Positions 1 to 10,241 are shown, counted from the stretch's first letter. The stretch: DNA of 64,000 nucleotides from Hyphomicrobiales bacterium (GCA_900468805.1 UEIF01000003.1:60389-124388), one strand, 5' to 3'. Numbers and translations are program-made. The notes: a model not told the origin generated them from the sequence alone.

Positions 1-1
1 C

Positions 2-814
2 GATACCCGCGTCGTTTTCGTTTCCGAATCCGGTCCTAAGCAGCAGCGCAAGCGCCAACTGGCGATCATGGATCAGGACGGCTTCAACGTGCGTATGCTG
101 ACCGATGGCAGCGACCTCGTCCTGACGCCCCGCTTCTCGCCGAGCCGGCAGGAAGTGACCTACATGTCCTTCGCCAACCAGCAGCCGCGCGTCTATCTGC
201 TGCAGCTTGAGACCGGACAGCGTGAGGTCGTCGGCAACTTCCCGGGCATGACCTTCTCGCCGCGTTTCTCTCCCGATGGCCAGAAGGTCATCATGAGCCT
301 GCAGCAGGAAGGCAACTCGAACATTTATACGATGGACCTGCGTTCGCGCACGACGACCCGTCTGACCTCCACCGCTGCGATCGATACATCGCCCTCCTAT
401 TCGCCGGATGGAAACCGCATCGCCTTCGAAAGCGACCGCGGCGGACAGTCGCAGATCTATGTCATGAATGCCGACGGTTCGGGCCAGACCCGTATTTCTT
501 TCGGTGATGGCCGCTACTCCACGCCGGTCTGGTCGCCGCGTGGCGATCTGATCGCCTTCACCAAGCAGTCGGGCGGCAAGTTCTCGATCGGCGTGATGAA
601 GCCGGATGGTTCGGGCGAACGCATTTTGACGACCGGTTTTCACAACGAAGGCCCGACCTGGGCGCCGAATGGCCGCGTCATCATGTTCTTCCGCCAGGCG
701 GCAGGTGCCGGTGGCCCGCAACTCTATTCGATCGACCTGACAGGCTACAATGAACAGGCCATCAAGACGCCGGCCTATGGCTCGGACCCGGCCTGGTCGC
801 CGCTTCTGGAGTAG
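2..814 (+). CDS. tolB: TolB, C-terminal part (5' end outside window)
   Basis: This is the periplasmic beta-propeller component of the Tol-Pal envelope system, which maintains outer membrane integrity and constriction at division. The reading frame is open from the window edge, so the signal peptide and N-terminal domain are missing. Repeated TolB/PD40 blade motifs are visible ([46 protein letters not shown]), ending in [10 protein letters not shown], a typical TolB C-terminus. pal and cpoB follow in the usual Tol cluster order. tolQRA would be expected to the left of the window. Confidence 0.97.
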   Translation, partial: DTRVVFVSESGPKQQRKRQLAIMDQDGFNVRMLTDGSDLVLTPRFSPSRQEVTYMSFANQQPRVYLLQLETGQREVVGNFPGMTFSPRFSPDGQKVIMSLQQEGNSNIYTMDLRSRTTTRLTSTAAIDTSPSYSPDGNRIAFESDRGGQSQIYVMNADGSGQTRISFGDGRYSTPVWSPRGDLIAFTKQSGGKFSIGVMKPDGSGERILTTGFHNEGPTWAPNGRVIMFFRQAAGAGGPQLYSIDLTGYNEQAIKTPAYGSDPAWSPLLE

Positions 815-972
815 TGGAGAGCGGAAATAACGCCTTCATGTCGCCGCAAAGTCCTGAAAATGGGCGATGCAGGGACAAATCAACGAATCGTTAACCATAA
901 TCTTTGATGGCCGGTTAACCGAGTGCGGTTACTGTCCGGAAACCCTGATTGAAGTCGCAAGGAGACCCGGCC

Positions 973-1503
973 ATGAGCCGAATTCACACCCCGGCAATGA
1001 GCCGTCTGCAGAATTTCGCCCGCAACCCCGTCATGATCGCGCTGGTCGCCGGTCTCGCTCTTGCGAGCTGCGCCAACAAGAAGAACGTGCCGAACAGCGC
1101 GGGTGATCTCGGCCTCGGTGCCGGTGCGGCAACGCCGGGCTCTGCCCAGGACTTCACGGTCAATGTCGGCGACCGCATCTTCTTCGACACCGACTCCACA
1201 TCGATCCGCGCCGATGCCGCCCAGACGCTCGAGCGTCAGGCTCAGTGGCTCGGTCGTTACCCGAACTACCAGATCACCGTCGAAGGCCATGCCGACGAAC
1301 GCGGTACGCGCGAATACAACCTTGCTCTCGGTGCTCGTCGTGCCGCATCCACCAAGGATTATCTCGCTTCGCGCGGCGTTCCGGCCCAGCGCATGAAGAC
1401 GATCTCCTACGGCAAGGAACGTCCGGTCGCCGTCTGCGACGATATTTCCTGCTGGTCGCAGAACCGCCGTGCAGTCACCGTTCTCGGCGGCGCAGGCATG
1501 TAA
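973..1503 (+). CDS. pal: Peptidoglycan-associated lipoprotein Pal
   Basis: Pal is an outer membrane lipoprotein that binds peptidoglycan and TolB. The protein is 176 residues long. The chosen ATG follows an AAGGAG ribosome site at about 959. An N-terminal signal ends in the lipobox LASC, whose cysteine would be lipidated. The C-terminal OmpA-like domain shows the peptidoglycan-binding signature around VEGHADERGTREYN (about residues 103-116). A second in-frame ATG lies 8 codons downstream and could also be used. The gene lies 158 bp after tolB and is followed by a strong hairpin. Confidence 0.96.
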   Translation: MSRIHTPAMSRLQNFARNPVMIALVAGLALASCANKKNVPNSAGDLGLGAGAATPGSAQDFTVNVGDRIFFDTDSTSIRADAAQTLERQAQWLGRYPNYQITVEGHADERGTREYNLALGARRAASTKDYLASRGVPAQRMKTISYGKERPVAVCDDISCWSQNRRAVTVLGGAGM

Positions 1504-1505
1504 TT

Positions 1506-1560
1506 TCCGGCAAAAGCCGGATTTTGACGAGGCGGCCCCTTGCGGGCCGCCTTTCTTTTT
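1506..1560 (+). terminator. Tandem hairpins after pal
   Basis: Two stem-loops follow the pal stop. The first is TCCGGC-AAAA-GCCGGA at 1506-1521. The second is GGCGGCCC-CTTGC-GGGCCGCC at 1531-1551 followed by CTTTCTTTTT, a classic intrinsic terminator. It sits inside the tol cluster, so cpoB probably depends on readthrough or its own promoter in the following 100 bp. Confidence 0.85.
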
Positions 1561-1662
1561 GACCACACTTTGGCCAGACTCCGTTGCTTTTTGAAAGCAA
1601 TTGGAAAAATCTCCTGCTCGTGCCATCGGGGCGCGAAGAATCACTGGGACAGGACGATACAA

Positions 1663-2691
1663 ATGAAGAAACTAGTCGTGGCAGGCATGCTGTGCCTTGC
1701 GGCCGTGACCGGGAGCGAGCGAGCGGCATATTCCGCTTCGTTCTTCGGCTTGCACATCGGCGGCCAATCCGCGCAACAGAGTCAGCCAGCAGCACCTGTT
1801 ATCAAAGTGCAGAGCGGTGATGCGGAAATCCGTGTGCAGCAGATGGAAGACCAGATGCGGCAGTTGAACGGCCGAATCGAGGAAATGAGCTATCAGCTCC
1901 TCCAGATGCAGGAGACGATCCGCAAGCAGCAGGAAGACAACGAATTCCGCTTCCAGCAGCTCGAAAAGACGGGCGGCGGCGCAAGCGGTGGTGGCGGTGC
2001 CAAGGCGCCGGTGAAAAAGAGCGAGGCAGATGTCGCTCCGCCGGCATCAGGCGGTGGCGACGATATCGCCAGGGTCATCCAAGCCCCGCAGGGAGCCGAA
2101 ACGGCTCCCTCCACCGATGTGCCGGCCAATGAAGGCCTCGGCCAGCCGCCGCGCGAGCTGGGCTCCATGGATTTCGACCAGAACGGCAATCAGATCGGCG
2201 GTTCGGTAGGTAAAGGTGCAACGGTCGGTTCCGCGCCGCTTCCGGATGCTGCGCCGAAGGGCAATAGTCTTCCAGGCGTAACTGCGCCGCAACAGACAGC
2301 GTCTCTCGGCAGCGAGGCCGATCAGTACAAGGCCGCCTACGGCCATGTGCTTTCCGGCGACTACAGCACGGCCGAACAGGAATTCACCCAATTTATCGGC
2401 CGATACCCGAACAGTGCACGGGCTCCGGACGCCAATTTCTGGCTCGGCGAAGCGCTTTATTCGCAGGGTAAATTCAACGAGTCGGCGAAGACCTTCCTCA
2501 ACGCCCATCAGAAATACGGCACCTCCGAAAAGGCGCCGGAGATGCTGCTGAAGCTTGGTATGTCGCTTGCCGCGCTCGACAATACCGAGACTGCCTGCGC
2601 GACGCTGCGCGAAGTGTCCAAGCGCTATCCGAAGGCTTCCCGCGCCGTCATAAACAAGGTCGCGAGCGAACAGAAGCGTCTCGCCTGCTAA
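1663..2691 (+). CDS. cpoB: CpoB/YbgF, TPR coordinator of the Tol system
   Basis: This periplasmic protein coordinates peptidoglycan synthesis with outer membrane constriction. The protein is 342 residues from the ATG at 1663, which gives MKKLVVAGMLCLAAVTG, a clean signal peptide; the reading frame is open upstream but that part looks non-coding. Residues about 50-100 form a coiled coil rich in Q, E and R (QQMEDQMRQLNGRIEEM), followed by a Gly/Ala/Pro-rich linker. The last 120 residues carry tetratricopeptide repeats (YKAAYGHVLSGDYSTAEQEF, then NFWLGEALYSQGKFNESAKT). The position directly after pal matches the Tol cluster. Confidence 0.94.
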   Translation: MKKLVVAGMLCLAAVTGSERAAYSASFFGLHIGGQSAQQSQPAAPVIKVQSGDAEIRVQQMEDQMRQLNGRIEEMSYQLLQMQETIRKQQEDNEFRFQQLEKTGGGASGGGGAKAPVKKSEADVAPPASGGGDDIARVIQAPQGAETAPSTDVPANEGLGQPPRELGSMDFDQNGNQIGGSVGKGATVGSAPLPDAAPKGNSLPGVTAPQQTASLGSEADQYKAAYGHVLSGDYSTAEQEFTQFIGRYPNSARAPDANFWLGEALYSQGKFNESAKTFLNAHQKYGTSEKAPEMLLKLGMSLAALDNTETACATLREVSKRYPKASRAVINKVASEQKRLAC

Positions 2692-2702
2692 GGCCTTCCG
2701 GT

Positions 2703-4130
2703 TTGTTTCCGGAAGAACCCATTTCCCCCGAGGCGGCAATCGGCCGTTTCCTGGCTTCGCTGGAGACGCCCGCGCGCATTCTTGTCGCGATCTCGGGCGG
2801 AAGCGATTCCACCGGCCTGCTTCTCCTGCTTTCCGAAGCGCTGAAGGCCACTCCAGATCTTTCCATTTCCCTTTGTGCCGCGACCGTCGACCATGCGCTG
2901 CGCTCTGAATCCGCAGACGAGGCGCGTCAAGTGGCAGCACTGTGCGCATCGCTCGGCATTCCGCACCGGATAGTGGTCTGGCAGGGCGAAAAACCGAAGA
3001 CCGGTATCATGGCGGCTGCGCGCGAGGCGCGTTACGGTCTTCTCGCCGAGGCTGCGGAAACGCTCGGCGCCAATCTCATCGTTACCGGGCATACGGCCGA
3101 CGATCAGCGAGAAACGCTGAAGATGCAGGGCAAGCGAACCGAGCAGGTTTCGATCGGCATTGCGGATGCGGTGCTCTTCGACCGGCGCTTCTGGATCCTG
3201 CGGCCGCTGCTTTTCTCCACGCGTGCGGATATCCGCGCTTTCCTGAGTGCGCGAAACATGTCGTGGATCGACGACCCCAGCAACGAGGATCTGAAATACG
3301 AACGCGTGCGGACGCGCCTGCAGCTATCGGCCGAAGCCGGCTCAGAGAAGGATACCCGTAGGGCGGGACAGGAGCGGCTGGCTCTTGCGTCCGGAGGAGC
3401 CGAATGGCTCGATCGATATTTCAGGCTTCATGGCGGCCTGCTCGGACAGGTGATGCCCGATGGGCTGAAGCAGGATCACGCAGTCCTCAACTATGTGCTC
3501 GGCCGCCTGACGGCGGTTTTCGGTGGACAGCCGTTCGTGCCGGGGACGGTACAAATGGGACGGCTTTTCGTTTTCGCAGCCGGTGGCAAGCCGGGGCGGA
3601 TCACCATCGGCAGGGTGGTGTTTGATTTGCGGCATGACGGGCTTTATCTGGCGCGTGAGAGCCGGGGGGTGTTGCCTCTGGTTCTAAAGCCCGGGGAGGC
3701 TGGGGTTTGGGATGGGAGATTCAAGGCCAAAAATGGGTCGGGAACGACGATGAGGATCGAGGCGCGGGCCGCTCACTCCTCCGTCATTCCCATGCTCGTC
3801 GCAGGAATCGAGCCACCGCGCGTCCGTGCGGCGAATGACTTGGACGCACTGGATTCATGTGGTGAGCACGGGAATGAGGGAGAGTGGGCTAAGGTCCTTC
3901 CAAAGGCTGCTTGGAAGCGAGCCCTTGCTTCTGCTCCGGCCTTGTTCGCCGAGGAACCGCTTTTATTTCCAGAATCCGTCCGATCGGTCGATATGACGGC
4001 GCATTTTGCCCCCTTCGACCGCTTTTTGACACGATTTGATTTCACCTTTGCCGACAGGCTTTCCGCAGTTTTCTCAAGGGCGCCCTATGCGGAGCCGCCT
4101 TTAAGAAGTATTGACGGAAAAACAATCTGA
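2703..4130 (+). CDS. tilS: tRNA(Ile)-lysidine synthase TilS with an in-frame repeat insert
   Basis: TilS converts C34 of tRNA-Ile(CAU) to lysidine using ATP and lysine, changing its specificity from AUG to AUA. It is 475 residues if started at the TTG at 2703, the likeliest start because the PP-loop motif SGGSDS begins about 30 residues later. [12 protein letters not shown] is the second conserved N-type ATPase motif. Residues about 358-395 ([15 protein letters not shown] onward) do not look like TilS; they are encoded by an inverted-repeat element that keeps the frame open (see repeat entry). The real start could differ because no good ribosome site precedes the TTG. Confidence 0.92.
   Translation: MFPEEPISPEAAIGRFLASLETPARILVAISGGSDSTGLLLLLSEALKATPDLSISLCAATVDHALRSESADEARQVAALCASLGIPHRIVVWQGEKPKTGIMAAAREARYGLLAEAAETLGANLIVTGHTADDQRETLKMQGKRTEQVSIGIADAVLFDRRFWILRPLLFSTRADIRAFLSARNMSWIDDPSNEDLKYERVRTRLQLSAEAGSEKDTRRAGQERLALASGGAEWLDRYFRLHGGLLGQVMPDGLKQDHAVLNYVLGRLTAVFGGQPFVPGTVQMGRLFVFAAGGKPGRITIGRVVFDLRHDGLYLARESRGVLPLVLKPGEAGVWDGRFKAKNGSGTTMRIEARAAHSSVIPMLVAGIEPPRVRAANDLDALDSCGEHGNEGEWAKVLPKAAWKRALASAPALFAEEPLLFPESVRSVDMTAHFAPFDRFLTRFDFTFADRLSAVFSRAPYAEPPLRSIDGKTI
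3774..3886 (+). repeat. Palindromic repeat element inserted in frame in tilS
   Basis: Two arms face each other. The left arm, 3774-3809, contains TCATTCCCATGCTC; the right arm, 3852-3886, is nearly its reverse complement (GAGCACGGGAATGA). The arms are about 35 nt with a 42 nt centre. Conserved blocks CACTC, TCATTCCC, TGCTC and GAATC pair across the element. The encoded peptide, beginning [13 protein letters not shown], is of a kind I recall from translated rhizobial palindromic repeats. It lies in the C-terminal part of tilS without a stop or frameshift. Confidence 0.8.
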
Positions 4131-4228
4131 CTTGGTGGATTACCTTGGCAATGGCGCAGGGCAACCCTATGTTAGAGACCAAATATGACGGCCGCCATGA
4201 GGCGACTGTTCCAGTGCTGGGGAGTTCA

Positions 4229-6160
4229 ATGAACCCTAACTTACGTAATTTCGCCTTGTGGGCGATCATAGCGCTTCTGCTGATCGCTCTCTTCAGTATG
4301 TTCCAGACGGCTCCGGCGCAGACGGGTTCCCGTGAAATCCCTTATTCGCAGTTCCTGCGTGAGGTTGATGCGGGCCGCGTGAAGGATGTTGTGGTCACCG
4401 GTAACAGGCTGACCGGAACCTATCTGGAGAACAACAATACCTTCCAGACCTATTCGCCGGTCATCGACGACAACCTGCTCGACCGCCTGCAGGCCAAGAA
4501 CGTTGCTGTAACTGCGCGTCCGGAAACCGATGGTTCCTCCGGCTTCCTGAGCTATCTCGGAACGCTGCTGCCGATGCTCTTGATCCTCGGCGTCTGGCTG
4601 TTCTTCATGCGCCAGATGCAGGGTGGCTCGCGCGGTGCGATGGGCTTTGGCAAGTCCAAGGCCAAGCTTCTGACCGAGGCGCATGGCCGCGTGACCTTTG
4701 ACGACGTCGCCGGCGTTGATGAAGCCAAGCAGGATCTGGAAGAAATCGTTGAATTCCTGCGCGACCCGCAGAAATTCCAGCGCCTCGGCGGCAAGATCCC
4801 GCGCGGCGTGCTGCTCGTCGGTCCTCCGGGTACCGGTAAGACGCTGCTCGCCCGCTCGGTTGCCGGCGAAGCCAACGTGCCGTTTTTCACCATTTCCGGT
4901 TCCGACTTCGTGGAAATGTTCGTCGGCGTCGGTGCAAGCCGCGTCCGTGACATGTTCGAGCAGGCCAAGAAGAATGCGCCCTGCATCATCTTCATCGACG
5001 AAATCGATGCCGTCGGCCGCCATCGTGGCGCCGGTCTCGGTGGTGGTAACGATGAACGCGAGCAGACACTGAACCAGCTTCTTGTCGAAATGGATGGTTT
5101 CGAGGCGAATGAAGGCGTTATCCTGATTGCAGCCACCAACCGTCCCGACGTTCTCGACCCCGCGCTTTTGCGTCCGGGCCGTTTTGACCGCCAGGTTGTG
5201 GTTCCGAACCCCGACATCGTCGGTCGCGAGCGCATCCTCAAGGTCCATGCCCGCAATGTCCCGCTGGCACCGAATGTCGACCTCAAGATTCTGGCCCGCG
5301 GAACGCCCGGCTTCTCCGGTGCCGACCTGATGAACCTCGTCAACGAAGCAGCCCTGATGGCCGCCCGCCGCAACAAGCGCGTCGTCACCATGCAGGAATT
5401 CGAAGACGCCAAGGACAAGATCATGATGGGCGCCGAGCGCCGTTCCTCGGCCATGACCGAGGCGGAAAAGAAGCTCACCGCTTACCATGAGGCTGGCCAC
5501 GCCATCACCGCGCTCAATGTCGCGGTGGCCGATCCGCTGCACAAGGCAACGATCATTCCGCGCGGTCGTGCGCTCGGCATGGTCATGCAGCTTCCTGAGG
5601 GCGACCGCTACTCGATGAGCTACAAGTGGATGGTCTCGCGGCTCTGCATCATGATGGGCGGCCGTGTCGCCGAAGAGCTCACGTTCGGCAAGGAGAACAT
5701 CACCTCCGGCGCTTCCTCTGACATCGAGCAGGCTACCAAGCTTGCACGTGCCATGGTCACGCAGTGGGGCTTCTCCGACCAGCTTGGTCAGGTTTCTTAC
5801 GGCGAGAACCAGCAGGAGGTTTTCCTCGGCCACTCGGTTTCGCAGTCGAAGAACGTTTCGGAAGCCACCGCGCAGAAGATCGACAATGAAGTGCGTCGCC
5901 TGATCGACGAAGCCTATACCCAGGCCCGCACGATCCTGACGGAAAAGCATGACGAATTCGTCGCTCTCGCCGAAGGCCTGCTCGAATACGAGACGCTGAC
6001 CGGCGAAGAGATCAAGGCGCTGATCCGTGGCGAAAAGCCTGCGCGCGATCTTGGCGATGATTCGCCTCCGAGCCGCGGCTCGGCTGTTCCGAAGGCCGGT
6101 GCGCGCCCAGCTTCCAAGGGTGATGAACCCGAGGGAGGGCTGGAACCTCAGCCCCACTGA
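4229..6160 (+). CDS. ftsH: ATP-dependent zinc metalloprotease FtsH
   Basis: FtsH is a membrane-anchored AAA protease that degrades misfolded membrane proteins and regulators. The protein is 643 residues from the ATG at 4229, which follows GGGGAG at 4219. Two transmembrane segments flank a short periplasmic domain (about residues 7-25 and 108-128). Walker A is GPPGTGKT, Walker [10 protein letters not shown], the second region of homology RPGRFDRQ, and the zinc site HEAGH at about residue 422. The C-terminus is a hydrophilic tail. An upstream ATG in frame (4145) would add 28 residues that do not resemble the family. Confidence 0.97.
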   Translation: MNPNLRNFALWAIIALLLIALFSMFQTAPAQTGSREIPYSQFLREVDAGRVKDVVVTGNRLTGTYLENNNTFQTYSPVIDDNLLDRLQAKNVAVTARPETDGSSGFLSYLGTLLPMLLILGVWLFFMRQMQGGSRGAMGFGKSKAKLLTEAHGRVTFDDVAGVDEAKQDLEEIVEFLRDPQKFQRLGGKIPRGVLLVGPPGTGKTLLARSVAGEANVPFFTISGSDFVEMFVGVGASRVRDMFEQAKKNAPCIIFIDEIDAVGRHRGAGLGGGNDEREQTLNQLLVEMDGFEANEGVILIAATNRPDVLDPALLRPGRFDRQVVVPNPDIVGRERILKVHARNVPLAPNVDLKILARGTPGFSGADLMNLVNEAALMAARRNKRVVTMQEFEDAKDKIMMGAERRSSAMTEAEKKLTAYHEAGHAITALNVAVADPLHKATIIPRGRALGMVMQLPEGDRYSMSYKWMVSRLCIMMGGRVAEELTFGKENITSGASSDIEQATKLARAMVTQWGFSDQLGQVSYGENQQEVFLGHSVSQSKNVSEATAQKIDNEVRRLIDEAYTQARTILTEKHDEFVALAEGLLEYETLTGEEIKALIRGEKPARDLGDDSPPSRGSAVPKAGARPASKGDEPEGGLEPQPH

Positions 6161-6183
6161 AATTGAACGGGATTTACCTAAGA

Positions 6184-6217
6184 GGCCGGATTTCCACAGG
6201 GAATCCGGCCCTTTTTA
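6184..6217 (+). terminator. Terminator after ftsH
   Basis: A 9 bp perfect stem (GGCCGGATT at 6184-6192 and AATCCGGCC at 6202-6210) is followed by CTTTTTAT, a standard intrinsic terminator. Confidence 0.9.
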
Positions 6218-6402
6218 TATTAGTAACAGGATATAATCAGTTTTCTTGGTAATTTACGTGCCGGTTACGCGGTTTTGTGGCATTCCGCTGACTAAAGACA
6301 AGTCTGAATCGAGGTCTCTGGCACAGCATCAATCTTTGAAGCCGGATTCTTGCTTGAGGAATGCGTAAGCTTCTACGGCGCGCGGAAAGCGCAGGAGTGC
6401 AT

Positions 6403-7755
6403 ATGAAAAGACGCTATTTTGGGACGGACGGCATCCGAGGCCAAGCCAACATCTTCCCCATGACGCCGGACCTTGCCATGCGGGTCGGTATTGCCGCAGG
6501 AACGATTTTTCGTAACGGCGCCCACCGTCATCGTGTTGTGATCGGTAAGGACACACGCCTGTCAGGCTATATGCTGGAGAATGCCCTGGTGGCCGGCTTT
6601 ACCGCGGCGGGACTGGACGTGTTCCTGCTCGGACCTATTCCGACACCTGCGGTTGCGATGCTGACGCGTTCGCTGCGATGCGATATCGGGGTAATGATTT
6701 CAGCCTCGCACAATCCGTTCCAAGACAACGGTATCAAGCTTTTCGGTCCTGATGGTTACAAGCTCTCCGATGACCTCGAAGCGCAGATCGAGGATCTGCT
6801 CGACAAAGATCTATCGGGACAGCTTGCCAAGGCTGAGGAAATCGGCCGAGCAAAGCGTGTCGATGGCGATATCTATCGCTATCTCGAGCACGTCAAACGC
6901 ACCTTGCCGCGCGACGTGACCTTGCAAGGCCTGCGCGTCGCGGTCGACTGCGCCAACGGTGCGGCCTACAAGGTGGCACCTGCCGTACTTTGGGAACTCG
7001 GCGCCGACGTGGTGACGATCGGCAACGAACCGAACGGCACGAACATCAATCTGAATTGTGGCTCTACCAGCCCGGTCGCCTTGCAGAAGAAGGTCGACGA
7101 GGTGCGCGCCGATATCGGCATTGCGCTCGATGGCGATGCCGACCGCGTCATCATCGTGGACGAAAACGGTTCGATCGTCGATGGCGATCAGCTGATGGCC
7201 GTCATCGCCGAAAGCTGGGCCGAGAGCCAGCAGCTGCGCGGCAACGGTATCGTCGCGACCGTCATGTCCAATCTCGGCCTTGAGCGCTTCCTTGGGGACA
7301 AGGGCCTTGGTCTTGCGCGCACGAAGGTCGGCGACCGCTATGTCGTCGAGCACATGCGCCAGCACAATTACAATGTCGGTGGCGAGCAGTCCGGCCATAT
7401 CGTGCTTTCGGATTACGGCACAACCGGCGACGGTCTCGTTGCCGCCCTGCAGATCCTGGCGGCGGTCAAGCGCACCGGCAAAACGGTCAGCGAAATTTGC
7501 CGCCGTTTCGAGCCGGTGCCGCAACTTCTGCGCAATGTCCGCATTTCCGGCGGCAAGCCACTCGAAGACCTGCATGTGGTCAAGGCGATCGCCGATGCCG
7601 AAGCCGAGCTTTCCAAGAACGGCCGTCTCGTCATCCGCCCTTCCGGCACCGAGCCGTTGATCCGCGTGATGGCGGAGGGCGACGACCGCGCGCAGATCGA
7701 GCGCATCGTCAACGATCTGATCGGCACGATTTCGAGCGTACGCAGCGCCGCCTGA
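6403..7755 (+). CDS. glmM: Phosphoglucosamine mutase GlmM
   Basis: GlmM interconverts glucosamine-6-phosphate and glucosamine-1-phosphate for UDP-GlcNAc, peptidoglycan and LPS synthesis. The protein is 450 residues from the ATG at 6403, preceded by AGGAG at 6393. It starts [13 protein letters not shown], a family hallmark. The catalytic phosphoserine loop is ISASHNPF (about residue 101), the metal site DGDADR (about 243-248), and the phosphate-binding loop [12 protein letters not shown] near the C-terminus. ftsH-glmM linkage is conserved in alphaproteobacteria. Confidence 0.97.
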   Translation: MKRRYFGTDGIRGQANIFPMTPDLAMRVGIAAGTIFRNGAHRHRVVIGKDTRLSGYMLENALVAGFTAAGLDVFLLGPIPTPAVAMLTRSLRCDIGVMISASHNPFQDNGIKLFGPDGYKLSDDLEAQIEDLLDKDLSGQLAKAEEIGRAKRVDGDIYRYLEHVKRTLPRDVTLQGLRVAVDCANGAAYKVAPAVLWELGADVVTIGNEPNGTNINLNCGSTSPVALQKKVDEVRADIGIALDGDADRVIIVDENGSIVDGDQLMAVIAESWAESQQLRGNGIVATVMSNLGLERFLGDKGLGLARTKVGDRYVVEHMRQHNYNVGGEQSGHIVLSDYGTTGDGLVAALQILAAVKRTGKTVSEICRRFEPVPQLLRNVRISGGKPLEDLHVVKAIADAEAELSKNGRLVIRPSGTEPLIRVMAEGDDRAQIERIVNDLIGTISSVRSAA

Positions 7756-7775
7756 AAGCGTCGCCTCAAGGATTG

Positions 7776-7803
7776 AAAGCCGGCCTTCGAGCCGGCTTTT
7801 TTA
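7776..7803 (+). terminator. Terminator after glmM
   Basis: AAAGCCGGC-CTTCGA-GCCGGCTTT with a following T-run forms a strong hairpin; the A-tract on the left lets it work for the convergent methyltransferase gene as well. Confidence 0.9.
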
Positions 7804-7814
7804 TTGGTGCCGAT

Positions 7815-8429
7815 TTACTGGTATTGCGCGAGCCAGACCGTGTGGTTGCCGCAGGTCGGGTCTTCGGTCTTGTGGGCGACGACTGTGAAGCCGTGTTCGG
7901 CGAGCAGGGCGCGATATTCATCCGGACTGAGACTGCTGTGATAGAGCGGTTCGCCGACGAAGACGCCCATGGCTTCGCCATGCGCCGGGCCACTGGTGAA
8001 CATCAGCGCCGTTCCCGGCTTCGAATGCGTGCGAAACAGCGGGAACATACGCCGCTGGTCTTCTGATGTCAGATGGAAGAAACTGTCCCATGCAATCAGC
8101 CCATCGAAACTTCTGCCAAGCGACAAATGGCGCATATCTGCGACCTGCCAATCGGAGTTTGGAAAGCGCGTCCGGCACATGTCGATCAGGCTGGGCGACG
8201 AATCGATGCCGGTCACAGCATAGCCGCTTTCGATGAAATGACGTGCGAGAGGTTCGCCAGAGCCGCAGCCGATATCGAGGATCGGACCGCCTTGCGGGAC
8301 CAGGGCAGCGAAGCGGTCCAGCCAGCTCCGTTCAAAAAGGGTTTTGCCGCGGCTTGTATCCCAGAGTTTGGCATGCCGCTCGTAGAGATCGGCAATGGTG
8401 TCGGCCGCCTGCCTGTTGCTGTTCTGCAT
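7815..8429 (-). CDS. Class I SAM-dependent methyltransferase
   Basis: This is a predicted cytoplasmic methyltransferase of 204 residues; its substrate cannot be told. The SAM-binding glycine loop is ILDIGCGSGEPLARHF (about residues 51-66), followed by the acidic ribose-binding residue in VTGIDSSP and a motif II region ADMRHLSLGRSFDGLIAWDS. I chose the ATG giving MQNSNRQAADT because the upstream extension is not methyltransferase-like. The ribosome site there is weak (GGGA). It converges on glmM with a shared terminator. Confidence 0.85.
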   Translation of the reverse strand: MQNSNRQAADTIADLYERHAKLWDTSRGKTLFERSWLDRFAALVPQGGPILDIGCGSGEPLARHFIESGYAVTGIDSSPSLIDMCRTRFPNSDWQVADMRHLSLGRSFDGLIAWDSFFHLTSEDQRRMFPLFRTHSKPGTALMFTSGPAHGEAMGVFVGEPLYHSSLSPDEYRALLAEHGFTVVAHKTEDPTCGNHTVWLAQYQ

Positions 8430-8728
8430 GTGTCGATCCCACGTGGAAAATCCTTGCTGTCTTACGTGGTTGGCTGCTGAAAGAACATGTCCCTCGACCC
8501 TGTTTGCTTTTCTTCTGCGCTCTTCGTCCGCTTTATTTGTCGTCTTGCAGGTTCCAGAAGTCAAAACAGGCAGATGGCCCGCATTTACCTTTCCGAAACA
8601 TGTTCTGCGGCGAATATTCGAATTACTTCTTATGGTTAAGCAGCTTTTAACGTTTCCGATTCATTATCCATAAAAGCTTATCCGTTTGGCGGCCTGCAGC
8701 GCGCCGACGCAACCGTTGGAGTGGATCC
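8430..8728. other. AT-rich intergenic region before the Omp gene
   Basis: This 299 bp gap separates the divergent methyltransferase and Omp genes. It is AT-richer than its surroundings, especially at 8590-8675, and presumably carries the two promoters. I see no gene or strong inverted repeat in it. Confidence 0.5.
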
Positions 8729-9574
8729 ATGAAACGAACTTTGTCCGGTATCTTCGCCGCGCTGGTGATCGCGTCGAATGCTTATTCTGCCGATCTTGCG
8801 CCGATCGAGCCCATCCCGGAACAGCCGCCGGAAGTTGCCGTCAGCGAAAGCACCGGCTGGTATCTGCGCGGCGATGTCGGTTATGCCTTTACCGACCTGC
8901 GTGGCGCGAAATTCTTCCAGGGAAGCAATGCCCTCGAAGCCGATTTCGACGATGCAGACCTTGACGATGCCTGGACGGTCGGCGGTGGTGTCGGTTACCA
9001 GATCAACAGCTATCTGCGCACCGACTTGACCTTCGATTACCTGACCAAGTCTGACTTCCGCGGTTCGACGGTCGGCGGCGGCGCCGACTTTGGCGCCTGC
9101 GTAATCGCATGTACGTCGAGAGACGTATCGTCGATGACGGCTTACACGCTGCTCGCCAACGCCTATGTGGATCTCGGCACTTACGCCTACTTCACGCCTT
9201 ATGTCGGCGCTGGTATCGGTGGTTCCTACGTCAAGTGGAAGGACCTTCACAACGTCGCCTGCGCCGATGACGGCAGCGGTTGCGATGATGAAGTCGTCCA
9301 TGGCGGCCGCGGCGGCTGGCGCTTCAGCTACGCCCTCATGGCCGGCGCCTCGATCGACGTGACCTGCAACGTCAAGGCCGATGTCGGCTACCGCTACCTG
9401 CATATCGATGGCGGCAACATGTTCGGCTACAACGAAAACGGCGGCCCGGGTCGCGACCGTGGCGTCAACGTCCATGAAGCCCGTGTCGGCGCCCGTTACC
9501 TCTTCGGCGGCTGTGCTCAGCCGGTCGCCTACGAAGCGCCGGAAATTCCGCTGCAGCAGCCGGTCTACAAGTAA
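8729..9574 (+). CDS. Outer membrane beta-barrel protein (Omp25/RopB-like)
   Basis: The 281-residue protein has a signal peptide (MKRTLSGIFAALVIASNAYS, cleavage near NAYSA) and an alternating amphipathic pattern ending in aromatic-rich strands, as in the Omp25/Omp31 and RopB porin-like barrels of Rhizobiales. GWYLRGDVGYAF near the N-terminus and RVGARYLFGG near the C-terminus are typical first and last strands. Cysteine pairs in loops (CVIACTS, CADDGSGCDD) could form disulfides. It would act in the outer membrane as a structural barrel. It is monocistronic, closed by a terminator. Confidence 0.85.
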   Translation: MKRTLSGIFAALVIASNAYSADLAPIEPIPEQPPEVAVSESTGWYLRGDVGYAFTDLRGAKFFQGSNALEADFDDADLDDAWTVGGGVGYQINSYLRTDLTFDYLTKSDFRGSTVGGGADFGACVIACTSRDVSSMTAYTLLANAYVDLGTYAYFTPYVGAGIGGSYVKWKDLHNVACADDGSGCDDEVVHGGRGGWRFSYALMAGASIDVTCNVKADVGYRYLHIDGGNMFGYNENGGPGRDRGVNVHEARVGARYLFGGCAQPVAYEAPEIPLQQPVYK

Positions 9575-9596
9575 GCGAGAGCTCCAGAGATTATCG

Positions 9597-9623
9597 AAAG
9601 CCGTCCGAAAGGGCGGCTTTTTT
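9597..9623 (+). terminator. Terminator after the Omp gene
   Basis: AAAGCCGTCC-GAAA-GGGCGGCTTT (one G-T pair) followed by TTT forms an intrinsic terminator between the converging Omp and TetR genes. Confidence 0.88.
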
Positions 9624-9627
9624 CGTT

Positions 9628-10236
9628 TCAGCGGGCGTTTCTGGAGACCATCGCCAGAATGATCTCGAAAAGTTCGTCCTCGGCCTGCCTAGCGTTGATT
9701 TCACCGGTTGCCGCGGCATAGGAGAGAGTTTCGGCCGCGCCAAGCATTGCCCAGAGGCCGGCTGACGCGATGGTTCCCGCGCCGACGAAGGGGGTGAGCA
9801 CTGATCTGCATTGGTCCATGAAGATCACCTGACACTCGTGTTTGACCTTTTCCAGCTCCGGGGAACTCGCCAAGGCGGCGATCACATCGGGAATTTCCCG
9901 GCCCTGCGTGAGAACGCAATCGATATAGGAGGCCGCCATGACCTGCGCCTTGTCTTTCAGCGCCGGTCCGCTTTCGCGCAGTGCGGCTTCCATGAGCGCC
10001 GTCTGCCGATCGTCGAATTCCCGGTAAAGTTCTGCAAGCAATCCCGTCCGCGTGCCGAAATGATCGTAGACCACGGGCTTTGCCACGTCTGCTTGTTCGG
10101 CTAACCGGCCGAGTGTCAGCGCGTCCGTTCCTTCTTCCCGGATCAATCGCCAGGACACATCCAGGAGCTGTCGATGCCTCTCCTCTCTCGAAAGCCGGCG
10201 ACGAGGGCGGGGGAGGGCGTTTTCCATGCTTGACAT
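9628..10236 (-). CDS. TetR-family repressor
   Basis: This 202-residue regulator has an N-terminal helix-turn-helix typical of TetR (GTDALTLGRLAEQADVAKPVVYDHFGTR, about residues 36-63) and a variable ligand-binding domain. It is divergent from a quinone reductase gene and the gap of 93 bp is packed with repeats, so it most likely represses both. The ligand is probably an electrophile or quinone, inferred from the neighbour. An alternative start three codons in (MENALPRP) is possible. Confidence 0.88.
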   Translation of the reverse strand: MSSMENALPRPRRRLSREERHRQLLDVSWRLIREEGTDALTLGRLAEQADVAKPVVYDHFGTRTGLLAELYREFDDRQTALMEAALRESGPALKDKAQVMAASYIDCVLTQGREIPDVIAALASSPELEKVKHECQVIFMDQCRSVLTPFVGAGTIASAGLWAMLGAAETLSYAAATGEINARQAEDELFEIILAMVSRNAR

Positions 10237-10241
10237 CGTAA

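Noticed and set aside
4241..6157. A 638-codon open frame on the minus strand
   Set aside because: It lies wholly opposite ftsH, has no domain and an odd composition (D/H/R-rich); it is an antisense shadow of a high-GC gene.
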